A stretch of 14,383 nt of DNA from Bacillota bacterium (GCA_905372035.1 CAJPNN010000045.1:1-14383); one strand, 5' to 3'. Positions 7,901-14,296 are shown, numbered from the stretch's first letter. Numbers and translations: made by a program. Notes: generated from the sequence alone by a model not told the origin.

Positions 7901-8073
7901 ACGTGATGTATCCCCGGTCTTCCGTTAGCTGTAGGCGGACCTTCATAAAATATGAAAGACGGACCTGATGCCCTTGTCTCAACACATTTTTCAAGCAAAT
8001 TTTCCCTTTCCCACATTTCAGCCTGTTCGTTTTGCAGCTCCGCAATAGGCTTATCAGATAAATTCTTAAACAT
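4975..8073 (-). CDS. ileS: Isoleucyl-tRNA synthetase, type 2, with G-x-H-H signature
   Basis: Charges tRNA-Ile with isoleucine in the cytoplasm (class Ia synthetase). The protein is 1032 residues from the ATG at 8073. That start has AAAGGA upstream and gives the family-like beginning MFKNLSDKP. An in-frame ATG at 8097 lacks a ribosome binding site but would add 8 residues. Counting from 8073, the HIGH motif reads G54-I-H-H57 rather than H-x-G-H. GWDTHGLPVE begins the editing-side insertion at about 83, CPRCG and CWRCG zinc-type knuckles flank the CP1 region, and KMSKS is at 591-595. The C-terminal part lacks the zinc finger typical of type 1 bacterial IleRS. Length and motifs place it in the type 2 (eukaryote-like) group. 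It is controlled by the upstream T-box and overlaps rlmN by 4 nt. Confidence 0.96.
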   Translation of the reverse strand: MFKNLSDKPIAELQNEQAEMWERENLLEKCVETRASGPSFIFYEGPPTANGRPGIHHVIARTLKDSVCRYKTMKGYAVKRKAGWDTHGLPVEIEVEKQLGMSGKQDIEKYGIKEFNEKCRESVFTYEGMWRDMTKRMGYLIDLDKPYITLDNDFIESGWWILKKFFEEGFIYEGHKILPYCPRCGTGLASHEVAQGYKEVKVNTLIAKFKRKDAEEYFLAWTTTPWTLASNVALTVGPDFDYLRVRQDGTVYYVAKALADKVLGEGTYEILEEMKGKSLEYMEYEQLMPFIKPDKKAFFVTCADYVTIEDGTGIVHTAPAFGEDDYQTGRRYDLPVVNPVDEQGKYSDTIWKGRFVMEDGLDIEIMKWLAEQDKIYSKQKMEHNYPHCWRCGTPLIYYAKPSWYIEMTKLKDQLVENNKSVNWYPDFVGEKRFGNWLENVNDWAISRNRYWGTPINIWRCECGHLESVGSRKELAEKAVENIDENIELHRPYADEIHIECPDCGKHMDRIPEVMDCWFDSGSMPFAQHHYPFENKEGFEKELFPADFICEGIDQTRGWFYSLMAISTFITGKSPYKNVLVNDLILDKDGKKMSKSKGNTVDPFELFDKYGADATRWYLLYTSPAWSPTKFDEDGLIEIVSKFFGTLRNVYNFFVLYSNQDDIDVKNLQIPVEKRTELDRWIISKYNTLLLNVTEEMDKYDHMKAVRKIQDFVVEDLSNWYIRRARRRFYGDMSEDKKSVYLTTWEILVGVSKLAAPFAPFITDEIYKNLTGEESVHLSEYPEVENSNIDERVQERMDLVRDLAALGRGAREKERIKVRQPVSEILVDGKYEELIWDLTDLIKEELNVKKVVFEKDLNKYMNFTLKPNFKILGPVLGAKIKSFGKAVGSLDPAKAVAQLETCGFIEVELDGETFKAEKEMLDIQIKAKEGFAVAMENNLFTILDTNLTDELIIEGLAREFISKIQQMRKQNNFEMMDRIVISFVGNDKVKTAVDEYREYIMKETLADEVKYVNEDLENYDLNGNETGLKVEKV

Positions 8074-8127
8074 ATGCTTTTGTTTTCCTTTCTCCATAAA
8101 TTATATTTGATTTTCGCTTTGTTTAAT

Positions 8128-8445
8128 CGTACAAAAAAACCGGACTTGCAATTCAAGTCCGGGGACGTTTTAACGCGGTACCACCCCGGTAACCCCAAGG
8201 GCCACCTCAATTAGGCTTAACGTGCCTTACCCGTATTTTTCTAGTAAGATATCCCGATCATCAGGCCTTAACGGGATGCTATACAACAAACCCTTTAAAG
8301 TCATTTTGTCTATCCGTTCAAAAAATCTGCTCCCGAATGATATTCGATATGGCTCGTCTTGATTCCTTTCACCGTACAAATCTCGCTTTAAGACTACCTC
8401 ATACCTACTGTTTCGTTCACTGCATTTTAATTATTCACCGTAACA
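8128..8445 (-). ncRNA. T-box leader (isoleucine-responsive) of ileS-rlmN
   Basis: A tRNA-sensing transcription attenuator. The T-box sequence GGGGTGGTACCGCG is at 8174-8187 (minus strand). Just before ileS is a terminator whose 5' arm shares bases with the antiterminator: CCGGGG at 8184-8189 can pair with CCCCGG at 8159-8164, excluding the terminator stem. In Stem I the AGTA of the S-turn and the opposing GAA are visible. The GAA is followed by one base and then ATC at 8339-8341 and a purine, which fits an AUC (Ile) specifier. Another ATC lies at 8346-8348 but does not fit the loop geometry as well. A stem ATCCCG/CGGGAT lies between Stem I and the T-box. The 5' end is inferred from the promoter at 8452-8480. 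Confidence 0.93.
8133..8162 (-). terminator. T-box-controlled terminator before ileS
   Basis: On the minus strand CCGGACTTG (8154-8162) and CAAGTCCGG (8140-8148) form a perfect 9-bp stem with a 5-nt loop, followed by seven T (8133-8139). It forms when charged tRNA-Ile is abundant and is replaced by the antiterminator when uncharged tRNA-Ile binds. Confidence 0.95.
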
Positions 8446-8451
8446 CCACTA

Positions 8452-8480
8452 ATTTTATAATTCAACATCAAAGATGTCAA
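8452..8480 (-). promoter_or_regulatory. Sigma-A promoter of the ileS T-box leader
   Basis: On the minus strand a perfect -35 TTGACA (8475-8480) is followed after exactly 17 bp by TAAAAT (8452-8457). The -35 and spacer lie inside the last codons of recX and the -10 covers its stop codon. The ileS transcript therefore starts around 8445, at the very end of recX. Confidence 0.8.
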
Positions 8481-8949
8481 CAGAATTATTCAAAATCTCT
8501 GCTATTTTTACGGCATATCCTGGAGAATATCCCCTGTTCATAAGCTTCCTTATGAGCTTTTCTCTATCTTTTTTCATCATAACTTCTCCGTCCTTCTTCA
8601 ATCCGTCAAATTCGATGATTTTAACGGCCAGCCCCAAACCTCTTTTTATTTCGGATTCATAATCAAATTTTTCTTCAAGTACAATAGAAATAATTTCAGC
8701 GGATATCCCCTTCGCTCTCAGTTCACTCTTTACCTTTTCTCTACCTCTTCCCCGCAGTATCAAATGATCTGAAACGACTTGCGCAAAATATTCATCGTCT
8801 ATATATCCCTCGTCTTCTATACGTGAAATCGTTCCTTCGATTTCCGAATCCGAGAATCCTTTCTCTTTCAGTTTATTCTCAACCTGCCGTTTTGATTTTA
8901 TCCCTCGTGATAAGTAAGAAACAGCCGTTTTATAAGCACTGTTAGCCAT
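8455..8949 (-). CDS. recX: Regulatory protein RecX
   Basis: A 164-residue RecX protein, which binds RecA filaments and modulates recombination and SOS activity. It shows the usual three-helix repeats: an N-terminal YLSRGIKSKRQVENKLKEKG-type repeat, a second GYIDDEYFA segment characteristic of the family, and a third repeat in the C-terminal part around KLMNRGYS. I chose ATG 8949 because GGAG lies six bases upstream; a TTG at 8961 in the same frame sits on that site. The start overlaps the end of ung by 8 nt, so the two form a DNA-maintenance operon. The 3' end doubles as the ileS promoter. Confidence 0.92.
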   Translation of the reverse strand: MANSAYKTAVSYLSRGIKSKRQVENKLKEKGFSDSEIEGTISRIEDEGYIDDEYFAQVVSDHLILRGRGREKVKSELRAKGISAEIISIVLEEKFDYESEIKRGLGLAVKIIEFDGLKKDGEVMMKKDREKLIRKLMNRGYSPGYAVKIAEILNNSVDIFDVEL

Positions 8950-9625
8950 TTTGTTCTCCAAGCTTCCAATTTATTTCTCCAAGGTTATTCTTTTTCAAGA
9001 ATTCGTTAGCCTTCTTAAAGTGCATACACCCGAAAAATCCTCTATATGCCGAAAGCGGACTCGGGTGCGGTGCCTTGAGCACAAGGTGTGATTTGTTGGT
9101 CACAAAAGATGCTTTCTTTCCCGCATTGGCTCCCCAAAGCATAAATATTAAAGGTTTTTCTCTATCGTTAAGCAATTCTATTATCCTGTCTGTGAGTTTT
9201 TCCCATCCCTTTCCCTGATGAGAATTCGCCTGCCCTCTCCTAACCGTAAGAACCGCATTTAACAACAGTACTCCCTGCTTTGCCCAATCTGCAAGATATC
9301 CGTGTTCGGGCTCTTCTATATCCAGTTCATCCTTTATTTCTTTATATATATTCTCAAGTGAAGGCGGCTTCGGAATACCGTAATTTACAGAAAAGCTCAA
9401 ACCGTGCGCCTGCCCCGGTTCATGATACGGATCCTGCCCTAAAATTACAACTTTTACATCTTCATAAGGTGTGAATTTTAAAGCGTTAAATATATCGTAC
9501 ATGGATGGATAAATCTCTCTCGTCTTGTATTCCTGTATCAAAAACTTTCTCAGCTGTTTATAATAGCTCTTTTCGAATTCTTCTTTCAAAAGTTCATCCC
9601 AGCTGTTTCCTATATTGACGGACAT
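8942..9625 (-). CDS. ung: Uracil-DNA glycosylase, family 1
   Basis: Removes uracil from DNA as the first step of base excision repair. The 227-residue protein has the family 1 water-activating motif GQDPYH at residues 63-68 (catalytic Asp65). It also has the GLSFSV uracil-pocket strand just after, LLLNAVLTVRRG with the SHQGKGWE segment, and the DNA-intercalating loop HPSPLSAYRGFFG near the C terminus with the catalytic histidine. Length is normal. ATG 9625 is preferred because GGTG lies six bases upstream; an in-frame GTG at 9634 would add MHT. It overlaps recX by 8 nt and has an extended -10 promoter upstream. Confidence 0.96.
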   Translation of the reverse strand: MSVNIGNSWDELLKEEFEKSYYKQLRKFLIQEYKTREIYPSMYDIFNALKFTPYEDVKVVILGQDPYHEPGQAHGLSFSVNYGIPKPPSLENIYKEIKDELDIEEPEHGYLADWAKQGVLLLNAVLTVRRGQANSHQGKGWEKLTDRIIELLNDREKPLIFMLWGANAGKKASFVTNKSHLVLKAPHPSPLSAYRGFFGCMHFKKANEFLKKNNLGEINWKLGEQNG

Positions 9626-9676
9626 CGTGTGCACCCGTTTTTTACTTTCATTTTTTATCTCGCTTTATTTTTTCTG

Positions 9677-9685
9677 ATTATACCA
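9677..9685 (-). promoter_or_regulatory. Extended -10 promoter candidate of ung-recX
   Basis: On the minus strand TGGTATAAT combines a perfect TATAAT (9677-9682) with a TG-N extension. No good -35 hexamer lies at 17 bp. The leader to ung would be about 45 nt. Confidence 0.55.
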
Positions 9686-9735
9686 AAAAAAATATATGAT
9701 TGCCTCAATTTTTCAAAAAATCTTTTCCTTATGAA

Positions 9736-9764
9736 TTTAATTTTTCTTAGTGATGTGTTAGAAT
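9736..9764 (+). promoter_or_regulatory. Candidate promoter of the radical SAM - ACT - UPF0210 operon
   Basis: TAGAAT (9759-9764) is a fair -10. The hexamer 17 bp upstream, TTTAAT (9736-9741), is a weak -35. It is the best candidate in the 160-bp divergent gap between ung and the radical SAM gene. Confidence 0.4.
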
Positions 9765-9801
9765 TAATGCCGATGATTAAAGTATGTAAAAAGAGGTGCC
9801 T

Positions 9802-10830
9802 ATGAAAACACATGCGATAATTCCAATATTCATTCCACATAAAGGCTGTCCAAACGATTGTGTTTTCTGCAACCAGAGGAGAATAACCGCACGTACCGGA
9901 GATGTCACCTTAAAAGACATCAAAAAAATCGTATCCACATATAGAAGTACACTGAAATGTCGAAACGTGGAATTGGCATTTTACGGCGGCAGCTTCACAG
10001 GGCTTCCTTTAGAAGAACAGATAAAATATCTGGAATATGCCAAAAGATTGAAACAGCAAAATATAATATCCGGAATACACATTTCCACACGACCTGATTA
10101 TATAAATCGTGAAATCATTTCGACGCTAAGCAACTATGGAGTGGACACCTGCGAGCTTGGAGTACAGTCGTTCGATGAAGATGTATTAAAACTCGCAAAG
10201 CGGGGACACACCGTAGATGACATATATTCAGCCTGCGATTTAATAAAATCGGCAAAAATAAAACTCGGAATCCAGCTCATGATAGGTCTTCCCGGTGACA
10301 GTTTTGAAAGCTGCATTTATTCGGCAAAGCAAACCGTCTATACATCTCCCGAACTTGCGAGGCTGTACCCGACCGTAGTAATTGAAGATACGGAACTTTA
10401 CGACATGTATCTCGACGGAAGCTATTCACCGCTGTGTGAAGAAGACGTCCTGAAAAGAACAACCGAAATGTATAAAATACTCACGGGTTCCGGAATATAT
10501 GTAATGCGTATAGGATTAAAATCCACAGATCTGATAAACAGTGACTCCGTTATAGGAGCATACCATCCTGCATTCGGAAGTAAAGTAAAGAGCGAAGCTA
10601 TGAAAGAAAATATGCTTACAGCTTTATCAACTCTTGATGTGAAGTCCGAAAAAATATATGCGACTTTTTACAGCAATCCTAAAAGTTTCTCCGACCTGGT
10701 CGGATATCGCTCCTCAAATAAAAACTGGTTCAAAGAAAATTATCCTGATATAAGCTTTGAATTCGGTATAGATAAGTCGTTAAAAGACGGTAAATGTACA
10801 ATTTGCTCAGGCAGAAGAAAGGATTTATAA
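9802..10830 (+). CDS. Elp3-like radical SAM protein
   Basis: A 342-residue radical SAM enzyme. The cluster motif is C16-PND-C20-VF-C23, directly after an IPIFIPHKG strand, and YGGSFTGLP near residue 60 is a typical second motif. The middle part (STRPDYIN, LGVQSFDEDVL, GIQLMIGLPGD) carries the repeated strand-helix pattern of the Elp3/coproporphyrinogen-oxidase-like group. No acetyltransferase domain follows, unlike true Elp3. The C terminus ends in a short CTIC motif that could bind a second metal or cluster (inference). The substrate is unknown. AGAGGTG lies just before the ATG; an in-frame GTG at 9796 is part of that site. It is the first gene of a plus-strand operon, two bases from the ACT gene. 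Confidence 0.85.
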   Translation: MKTHAIIPIFIPHKGCPNDCVFCNQRRITARTGDVTLKDIKKIVSTYRSTLKCRNVELAFYGGSFTGLPLEEQIKYLEYAKRLKQQNIISGIHISTRPDYINREIISTLSNYGVDTCELGVQSFDEDVLKLAKRGHTVDDIYSACDLIKSAKIKLGIQLMIGLPGDSFESCIYSAKQTVYTSPELARLYPTVVIEDTELYDMYLDGSYSPLCEEDVLKRTTEMYKILTGSGIYVMRIGLKSTDLINSDSVIGAYHPAFGSKVKSEAMKENMLTALSTLDVKSEKIYATFYSNPKSFSDLVGYRSSNKNWFKENYPDISFEFGIDKSLKDGKCTICSGRRKDL

Positions 10831-10832
10831 TT

Positions 10833-11096
10833 ATGAAAGCAGTAATAACGGTAATAGGCAAAGACATGGTCGGCATATTGGCAAAAGTGAGTCAATCGTG
10901 CGCCGATGCAAATGCAAATGTGATAGAGGTTACACAATCCGTACTTCAAGATTATTTCGCAATGATAATGCTTGTCGATATTTCAAAGATGAATTGTGAA
11001 CTCACCGAGCTCACAGAACACCTGCAAAAAAGTGTAGATAACATGACTATACATGTTATGCATGAAGATATTTTCAATTCTATGCACAGGATTTAA
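10833..11096 (+). CDS. ACT-domain protein, UPF0237 family
   Basis: An 87-residue protein consisting of one ACT domain. The signature MKAVITVIGKDMVGILAKVS, with its G-D-x-x-G-I-like ligand-binding turn (K10-D-M-V-G14-I), is followed by a second half, DYFAMIMLVDIS. ACT domains usually bind amino acids and dimerise. Related single-domain proteins (for example S. pneumoniae SP0238, structure known) are nearly always encoded directly before UPF0210, as here. The ATG at 10833 follows AAAGGA and lies 2 bp after the radical SAM stop. Probably a regulatory partner of the next gene product; that is inference from context. Confidence 0.9.
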   Translation: MKAVITVIGKDMVGILAKVSQSCADANANVIEVTQSVLQDYFAMIMLVDISKMNCELTELTEHLQKSVDNMTIHVMHEDIFNSMHRI

Positions 11097-11109
11097 TCGG
11101 GAGGTAAAT

Positions 11110-12468
11110 ATGCTGAACACATCAGATATAATGGAAACCATAAACATGATAGATAATGAGAATCTCGATATTCGTACTATTACGATGGGAATTTCTCTAA
11201 TAGACTGTGCCGACTCCGACATTAACAAATCTTGCGAAAAAATCCATAAAAAAATTCTTAAATATGCCGGAAAGCTTGTTGAAACCGGTGAAATGATAGA
11301 AGCGAAATATGGAATTCCTATTATAAACAAACGTATATCCGTCACCCCGATTTCCGTTTTAGCGGGAGTTTCCGGCGGTGATCCCGTGCAATATGCTCTA
11401 ACACTTGAAAAAGCTTCAAAAGCTGTAGGTGTGAATTTTATAGGCGGCTATTCCGCACTTGTTCACAAAGGATTTGCTCCGGGAGATATGGAACTTATAC
11501 AATCTATCCCTGAAGCTCTTGCAAGAACCGAGCACGTCTGCTCTTCCGTAAACATAGGAAGCACAAAATCCGGCATAAATATGGATGCCGTAAAAATTAT
11601 GGGAAAATGTATAAAAGAAGCTGCAATTATGACTGAAAAAGATCAGTGCATAGGTGCGGCAAAGCTTGTCGTATTTTGTAACGCCCCCGAGGATAATCCG
11701 TTTATGGCCGGTGCTTTCCACGGCATAGGCGAACCTGATTGTGTGATAAATGTAGGAGTTTCCGGTCCCGGAGTTGTAAGAGCCGCTCTGGAAAAAATTC
11801 CGGATTCGGCATCATTAAACGAAGTTGCCGACGTAATCAAAAAAACCGCATTTAAAATCACTCGAATGGGGCAGCTCGTAGGAAGTGAAGCTTCCAAGCT
11901 CCTTGGCGTCCCTTTCGGTATAGTGGATCTGTCTCTTGCTCCGACACCTGCGGTAGGTGATTCGGTAGCTCATATACTTGAAGAAATCGGACTTGAAATG
12001 TGCGGAACCCACGGTACTACAGCCGCTTTGGCGATGCTCAACGACGCTGTAAAAAAAGGCGGTGTAATGGCATCCTCGAACGTAGGAGGTTTGTCAGGTG
12101 CATTCATCCCTGTTTCTGAAGATGCCGGAATGATCCGCGCTGCGGAAAAAGGTGTTCTCAAACTGGAAAAACTCGAAGCTATGACCGCAGTTTGTTCCGT
12201 AGGACTTGATATGATCGTCGTCCCCGGAAATACCGACGTCGAAACACTGTCTGCAATAATTGCGGACGAAGCCGCTATAGGAATGGTAAATTCAAAGACT
12301 ACAGCTGTAAGACTTATCCCCGCTATCGGTAAAAAAGCCGGAGACTTTCTTGAATTTGGCGGTCTTTTAGGCAACGGACCGGTTATGGATGTAAATCCTG
12401 TCTCTTCTGCAAAAATGATATATAGAGGCGGGAGAATTCCTGCTCCTATGCAAAGTCTTAAAAATTAG
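11110..12468 (+). CDS. UPF0210 (DUF711, 'PFL family') protein
   Basis: A 452-residue protein, exactly the usual length of the UPF0210/COG2848 family (S. pneumoniae SP0239 is a structural representative). Family features include IRTITMGISLIDC near the N terminus, ISVTPISVLAGVSGGDP, a glycine-rich VGVSGPGVVRAALE segment, and PTPAVGDSVAHILEEIG in the middle. The late part has GMVNSKTTAVRLIPAIGK and GGLLGNGPVMDV. 'PFL family' is a historical label; there is no evidence for pyruvate formate-lyase activity and the biochemical role is unknown. GGGAGG lies 6 nt before the ATG and the gene follows the ACT gene by 13 bp. Confidence 0.93.
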   Translation: MLNTSDIMETINMIDNENLDIRTITMGISLIDCADSDINKSCEKIHKKILKYAGKLVETGEMIEAKYGIPIINKRISVTPISVLAGVSGGDPVQYALTLEKASKAVGVNFIGGYSALVHKGFAPGDMELIQSIPEALARTEHVCSSVNIGSTKSGINMDAVKIMGKCIKEAAIMTEKDQCIGAAKLVVFCNAPEDNPFMAGAFHGIGEPDCVINVGVSGPGVVRAALEKIPDSASLNEVADVIKKTAFKITRMGQLVGSEASKLLGVPFGIVDLSLAPTPAVGDSVAHILEEIGLEMCGTHGTTAALAMLNDAVKKGGVMASSNVGGLSGAFIPVSEDAGMIRAAEKGVLKLEKLEAMTAVCSVGLDMIVVPGNTDVETLSAIIADEAAIGMVNSKTTAVRLIPAIGKKAGDFLEFGGLLGNGPVMDVNPVSSAKMIYRGGRIPAPMQSLKN

Positions 12469-12525
12469 TAAAATCTACTGACCATAATACACACTGTATG
12501 AGTACAAAATTAAAACACACCATTA

Positions 12526-12565
12526 ATTCCAACACGTCACCGGAGAAACAAGACGTGTTTGGAAT
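12526..12565 (+). terminator. Hairpin downstream of UPF0210
   Basis: ATTCCAACACGTC (12526-12538) and GACGTGTTTGGAAT (12552-12565) pair over 13 positions with a single bulged T, around a 13-nt loop. No T run follows (AATGCAAAAAA), so it is not a classical Rho-independent terminator, though it is the strongest structure after the operon end. Confidence 0.5.
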
Positions 12566-12567
12566 AA

Positions 12568-12594
12568 TGCAAAAAATATATCATATTTTTCGCA
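12568..12594. repeat. AT-rich hairpin abutting the 43-bp inverted repeat
   Basis: TGC-A-AAAAATAT and ATATTTTT-C-GCA pair around a 3-nt centre with one A/C mismatch. The closing GCA (12592-12594) is the first triplet of the long inverted repeat. Confidence 0.5.
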
Positions 12595-12634
12595 TCAGTT
12601 CGGAATAACAACTCCTATATAAAAAATAAATTTT
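12592..12634 (+). repeat. Left copy of a perfect 43-bp inverted repeat
   Basis: Bases 12592-12634 are identical, over all 43 positions, to the reverse complement of 14341-14383. It begins GCATCAGTTCGGAATAAC and ends in an A/T-rich tail. The match stops inward at 12635 (no similarity to the complement of 14340 onward). Outward, the extent is unknown because the other copy is cut by the window end. It brackets the DnaA-box cluster and the aminopeptidase gene. Confidence 0.9.
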
Positions 12635-12683
12635 TATTTGTTAACCTTTTATACTCGGTATTATGTAAACTTATTTTTATTGA

Positions 12684-12857
12684 TTTCCCACAGCGTCAAA
12701 ATCCTTATTTTATTTTGTTTAAACCCTTTTTCCACAAGAAAAAAACTATTGTATACAATTTTATCCACTTATCCATGTGGATAAAACCATCTCATTATCC
12801 CATTGATTTAACTGGGTTTCATCCACTGCTATTTTTGTCAATAGCAAGTTATCCACA
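12684..12857. other. DnaA-box cluster (origin-like or DnaA-titrating region)
   Basis: Within 174 bp there are two perfect TTATCCACA boxes, at 12849-12857 (plus) and 12776-12784 (minus). Two have one mismatch, at 12728-12736 (TTTTCCACA) and 12761-12769 (TTATCCACT). Three have two mismatches, at 12684-12692, 12769-12777 and 12819-12827. The boxes at 12761 and 12776 face each other and form a 10-bp inverted repeat (12759-12768 with 12777-12786). A perfect palindrome ATTGTATACAAT lies at 12748-12759 and a small TGCTATT/AATAGCA hairpin at 12827-12846. The stretch 12601-12683 is strongly A/T-rich, as expected of an unwinding element. No dnaA, dnaN or rpmH gene is here and the flanking genes converge, which is unusual for oriC. 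Confidence 0.6.
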
Positions 12858-12880
12858 ACCTTATAATAAACCTTCATGTA

Positions 12881-12923
12881 AAATCCCTCAAAGTAATGTA
12901 ATACACTTCACTTTGAGGGATTT
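12881..12923 (-). terminator. Terminator-like hairpin of the aminopeptidase gene
   Basis: AAATCCCTCAAAGT (12881-12894) and ACTTTGAGGGATTT (12910-12923) form a perfect 14-bp stem around a 15-nt loop. On the minus strand the stem ends GGGATTTTAC, a short T tract. It lies about 75 bp after the aminopeptidase stop and separates it from the DnaA-box cluster. Confidence 0.65.
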
Positions 12924-12996
12924 ATAAAAAATATTGTTATAAAAGACTATAAAGTTCATTTTTCATAATCATTTATACGCATCGAAATATCACTAA

Positions 12997-14235
12997 TTAA
13001 AACGCCCATTCTCCTTTTCTGAAAATCTCGATTTCAACACCGTCTTCAGTTATCCCCGTTATATTGAGATCATCCGAACCGATCATAAAATCTTCATGAT
13101 TTATAGAGTCATTCGCTCCATGTTCAATCAATTCATCCGTCGTCATATTCTCTCCTCCCTCAAGCGTAGTGGGATAAGCTGCACCGAAAGCCAAATGGCA
13201 GGAGGCATTCTCATCAAACAATGTGTTAAAAAACAAAACATCCGATTTATTTATAGGCGATGAAAACGGCACTAACGCCACTTCCCCCAGATATTTCGAA
13301 TTTTCGTCGTCTTCAAAGAAGTTTCTCAGTATTTCCTCACCTCTATCCGCCGTAAATTTCTCACATCTTCCGTTTACAAACTCAAGCTTCATATTCTCAA
13401 TAATATTTCCGTTGAGCGCAAGCGGCTTTGTGGAAAATACCACCCCGTCCGCCCTCAACCTGTCAGGCATTGTAAAAACTTCTTCTGTCGGCATATTAGG
13501 TACAAACCTTGTCCCTTTTACATTTTTGCTGACAGCACTTACCCATTTATGACCTTTCGGTAATCCTATCGTTAAGTCGGTACCGTTATCGGATCTGTAA
13601 ACAAGTTTATCAAATTTATTTTTCTGTAAAAATTCCGCCTTTTCATTTAAAGAATTTATATGCTTTTCCCATGCCGCTACAGGATCTTTTTCTTTCATTC
13701 TCGTAGTTTTAAATATGAGTTCCCAGAGTTTTTCACATGCATCCTCCGGTGAAAGATCCGGAAAAACCTTATTTGCCCAGTTTTTTTGAGGAATCGAAAC
13801 AACGCACCACGAACATATATCATTCATCGTATATTTCATAAGCTTTTTGAACGCTTCCGCATGAGCTTTGGCATATGCCGCGACCTTTTCAGGGTCTATG
13901 TCCGCAAGCAGGCCCGGATCCGAGGCATATACTTTAATTAAGTTCACACCTTTTTTAAAGTAATATTCCGATTTATCAATGCTCCACTCCGGTATTATTT
14001 CAAGCTGTTCTTTTGTCTTATACTCATATCCCATATGTGATATCTCATCGTCAATCCAATCTATAACAACGTCGGATGCTCCTCTCATATATGCAAATTT
14101 TGCCAAGGCTCTGGCAAAATAAGCTCCGTCTACAGGACAAGAAATCCTTACAGGTTCGGATTTCTGTACATTTATTCCCACCTCTACAACCAACCTCGCA
14201 TATTTATCTACAAGTTCTTCAAATTTATCCGCCAT
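12997..14235 (-). CDS. Aminopeptidase, M29 family (AmpS/PepS/AmpT type)
   Basis: A 412-residue, normal-length thermophilic-type metallo-aminopeptidase that removes N-terminal residues from peptides in the cytoplasm. The expected two-metal ligand set is visible: E251/E252 in NMPTEEVFT, E318 in GEVALVPF, H347 in CHLAFG, Y354 in AAYPTT, and H380 with D382 in NHEDFMIG. The N-terminal domain (about 1-200) has the family pattern, including VRISCPV and the MRGASDVV segment. No signal peptide. The ATG follows GGGAGG at 7 nt spacing and has a good sigma-A promoter. It is transcribed alone, converging on the UPF0210 operon, and lies inside the 43-bp inverted repeat pair. Confidence 0.95.
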   Translation of the reverse strand: MADKFEELVDKYARLVVEVGINVQKSEPVRISCPVDGAYFARALAKFAYMRGASDVVIDWIDDEISHMGYEYKTKEQLEIIPEWSIDKSEYYFKKGVNLIKVYASDPGLLADIDPEKVAAYAKAHAEAFKKLMKYTMNDICSWCVVSIPQKNWANKVFPDLSPEDACEKLWELIFKTTRMKEKDPVAAWEKHINSLNEKAEFLQKNKFDKLVYRSDNGTDLTIGLPKGHKWVSAVSKNVKGTRFVPNMPTEEVFTMPDRLRADGVVFSTKPLALNGNIIENMKLEFVNGRCEKFTADRGEEILRNFFEDDENSKYLGEVALVPFSSPINKSDVLFFNTLFDENASCHLAFGAAYPTTLEGGENMTTDELIEHGANDSINHEDFMIGSDDLNITGITEDGVEIEIFRKGEWAF

Positions 14236-14267
14236 TAATTTTCCTCCCTTTTATCATTTTTACGTTA

Positions 14268-14296
14268 ATTATATAAAATCCACAGATCAAAAGCAA
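14268..14296 (-). promoter_or_regulatory. Sigma-A promoter of the aminopeptidase gene
   Basis: On the minus strand, -35 TTGCTT (14291-14296) and a perfect -10 TATAAT (14268-14273) are 17 bp apart. The spacer contains CTGTGGATT, one arm of a 9-bp inverted repeat (next entry). Confidence 0.75.

Noticed and set aside
9796..9801. A GTG start for the radical SAM gene two codons upstream of the ATG.
   Set aside because: The GTG is part of the AGAGGTG ribosome binding site that serves the ATG at 9802.
9655..9840. A 61-codon minus-strand frame in the ung/radical SAM gap.
   Set aside because: It starts inside the radical SAM gene, crosses the divergent promoter region and has no ribosome binding site.
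11110..12468. Reading UPF0210 as a glycyl radical enzyme (pyruvate formate-lyase).
   Set aside because: The protein is much shorter than pyruvate formate-lyase and shows no C-terminal RVxGY-type glycyl radical motif; 'PFL family' is only an inherited label.
12715..12927. A 70-codon plus-strand reading frame in the DnaA-box region.
   Set aside because: It has no ribosome binding site, runs through the DnaA boxes and the 14-bp terminator stem, and its low-complexity translation shows no recognisable family. It is a chance frame in AT-rich DNA.
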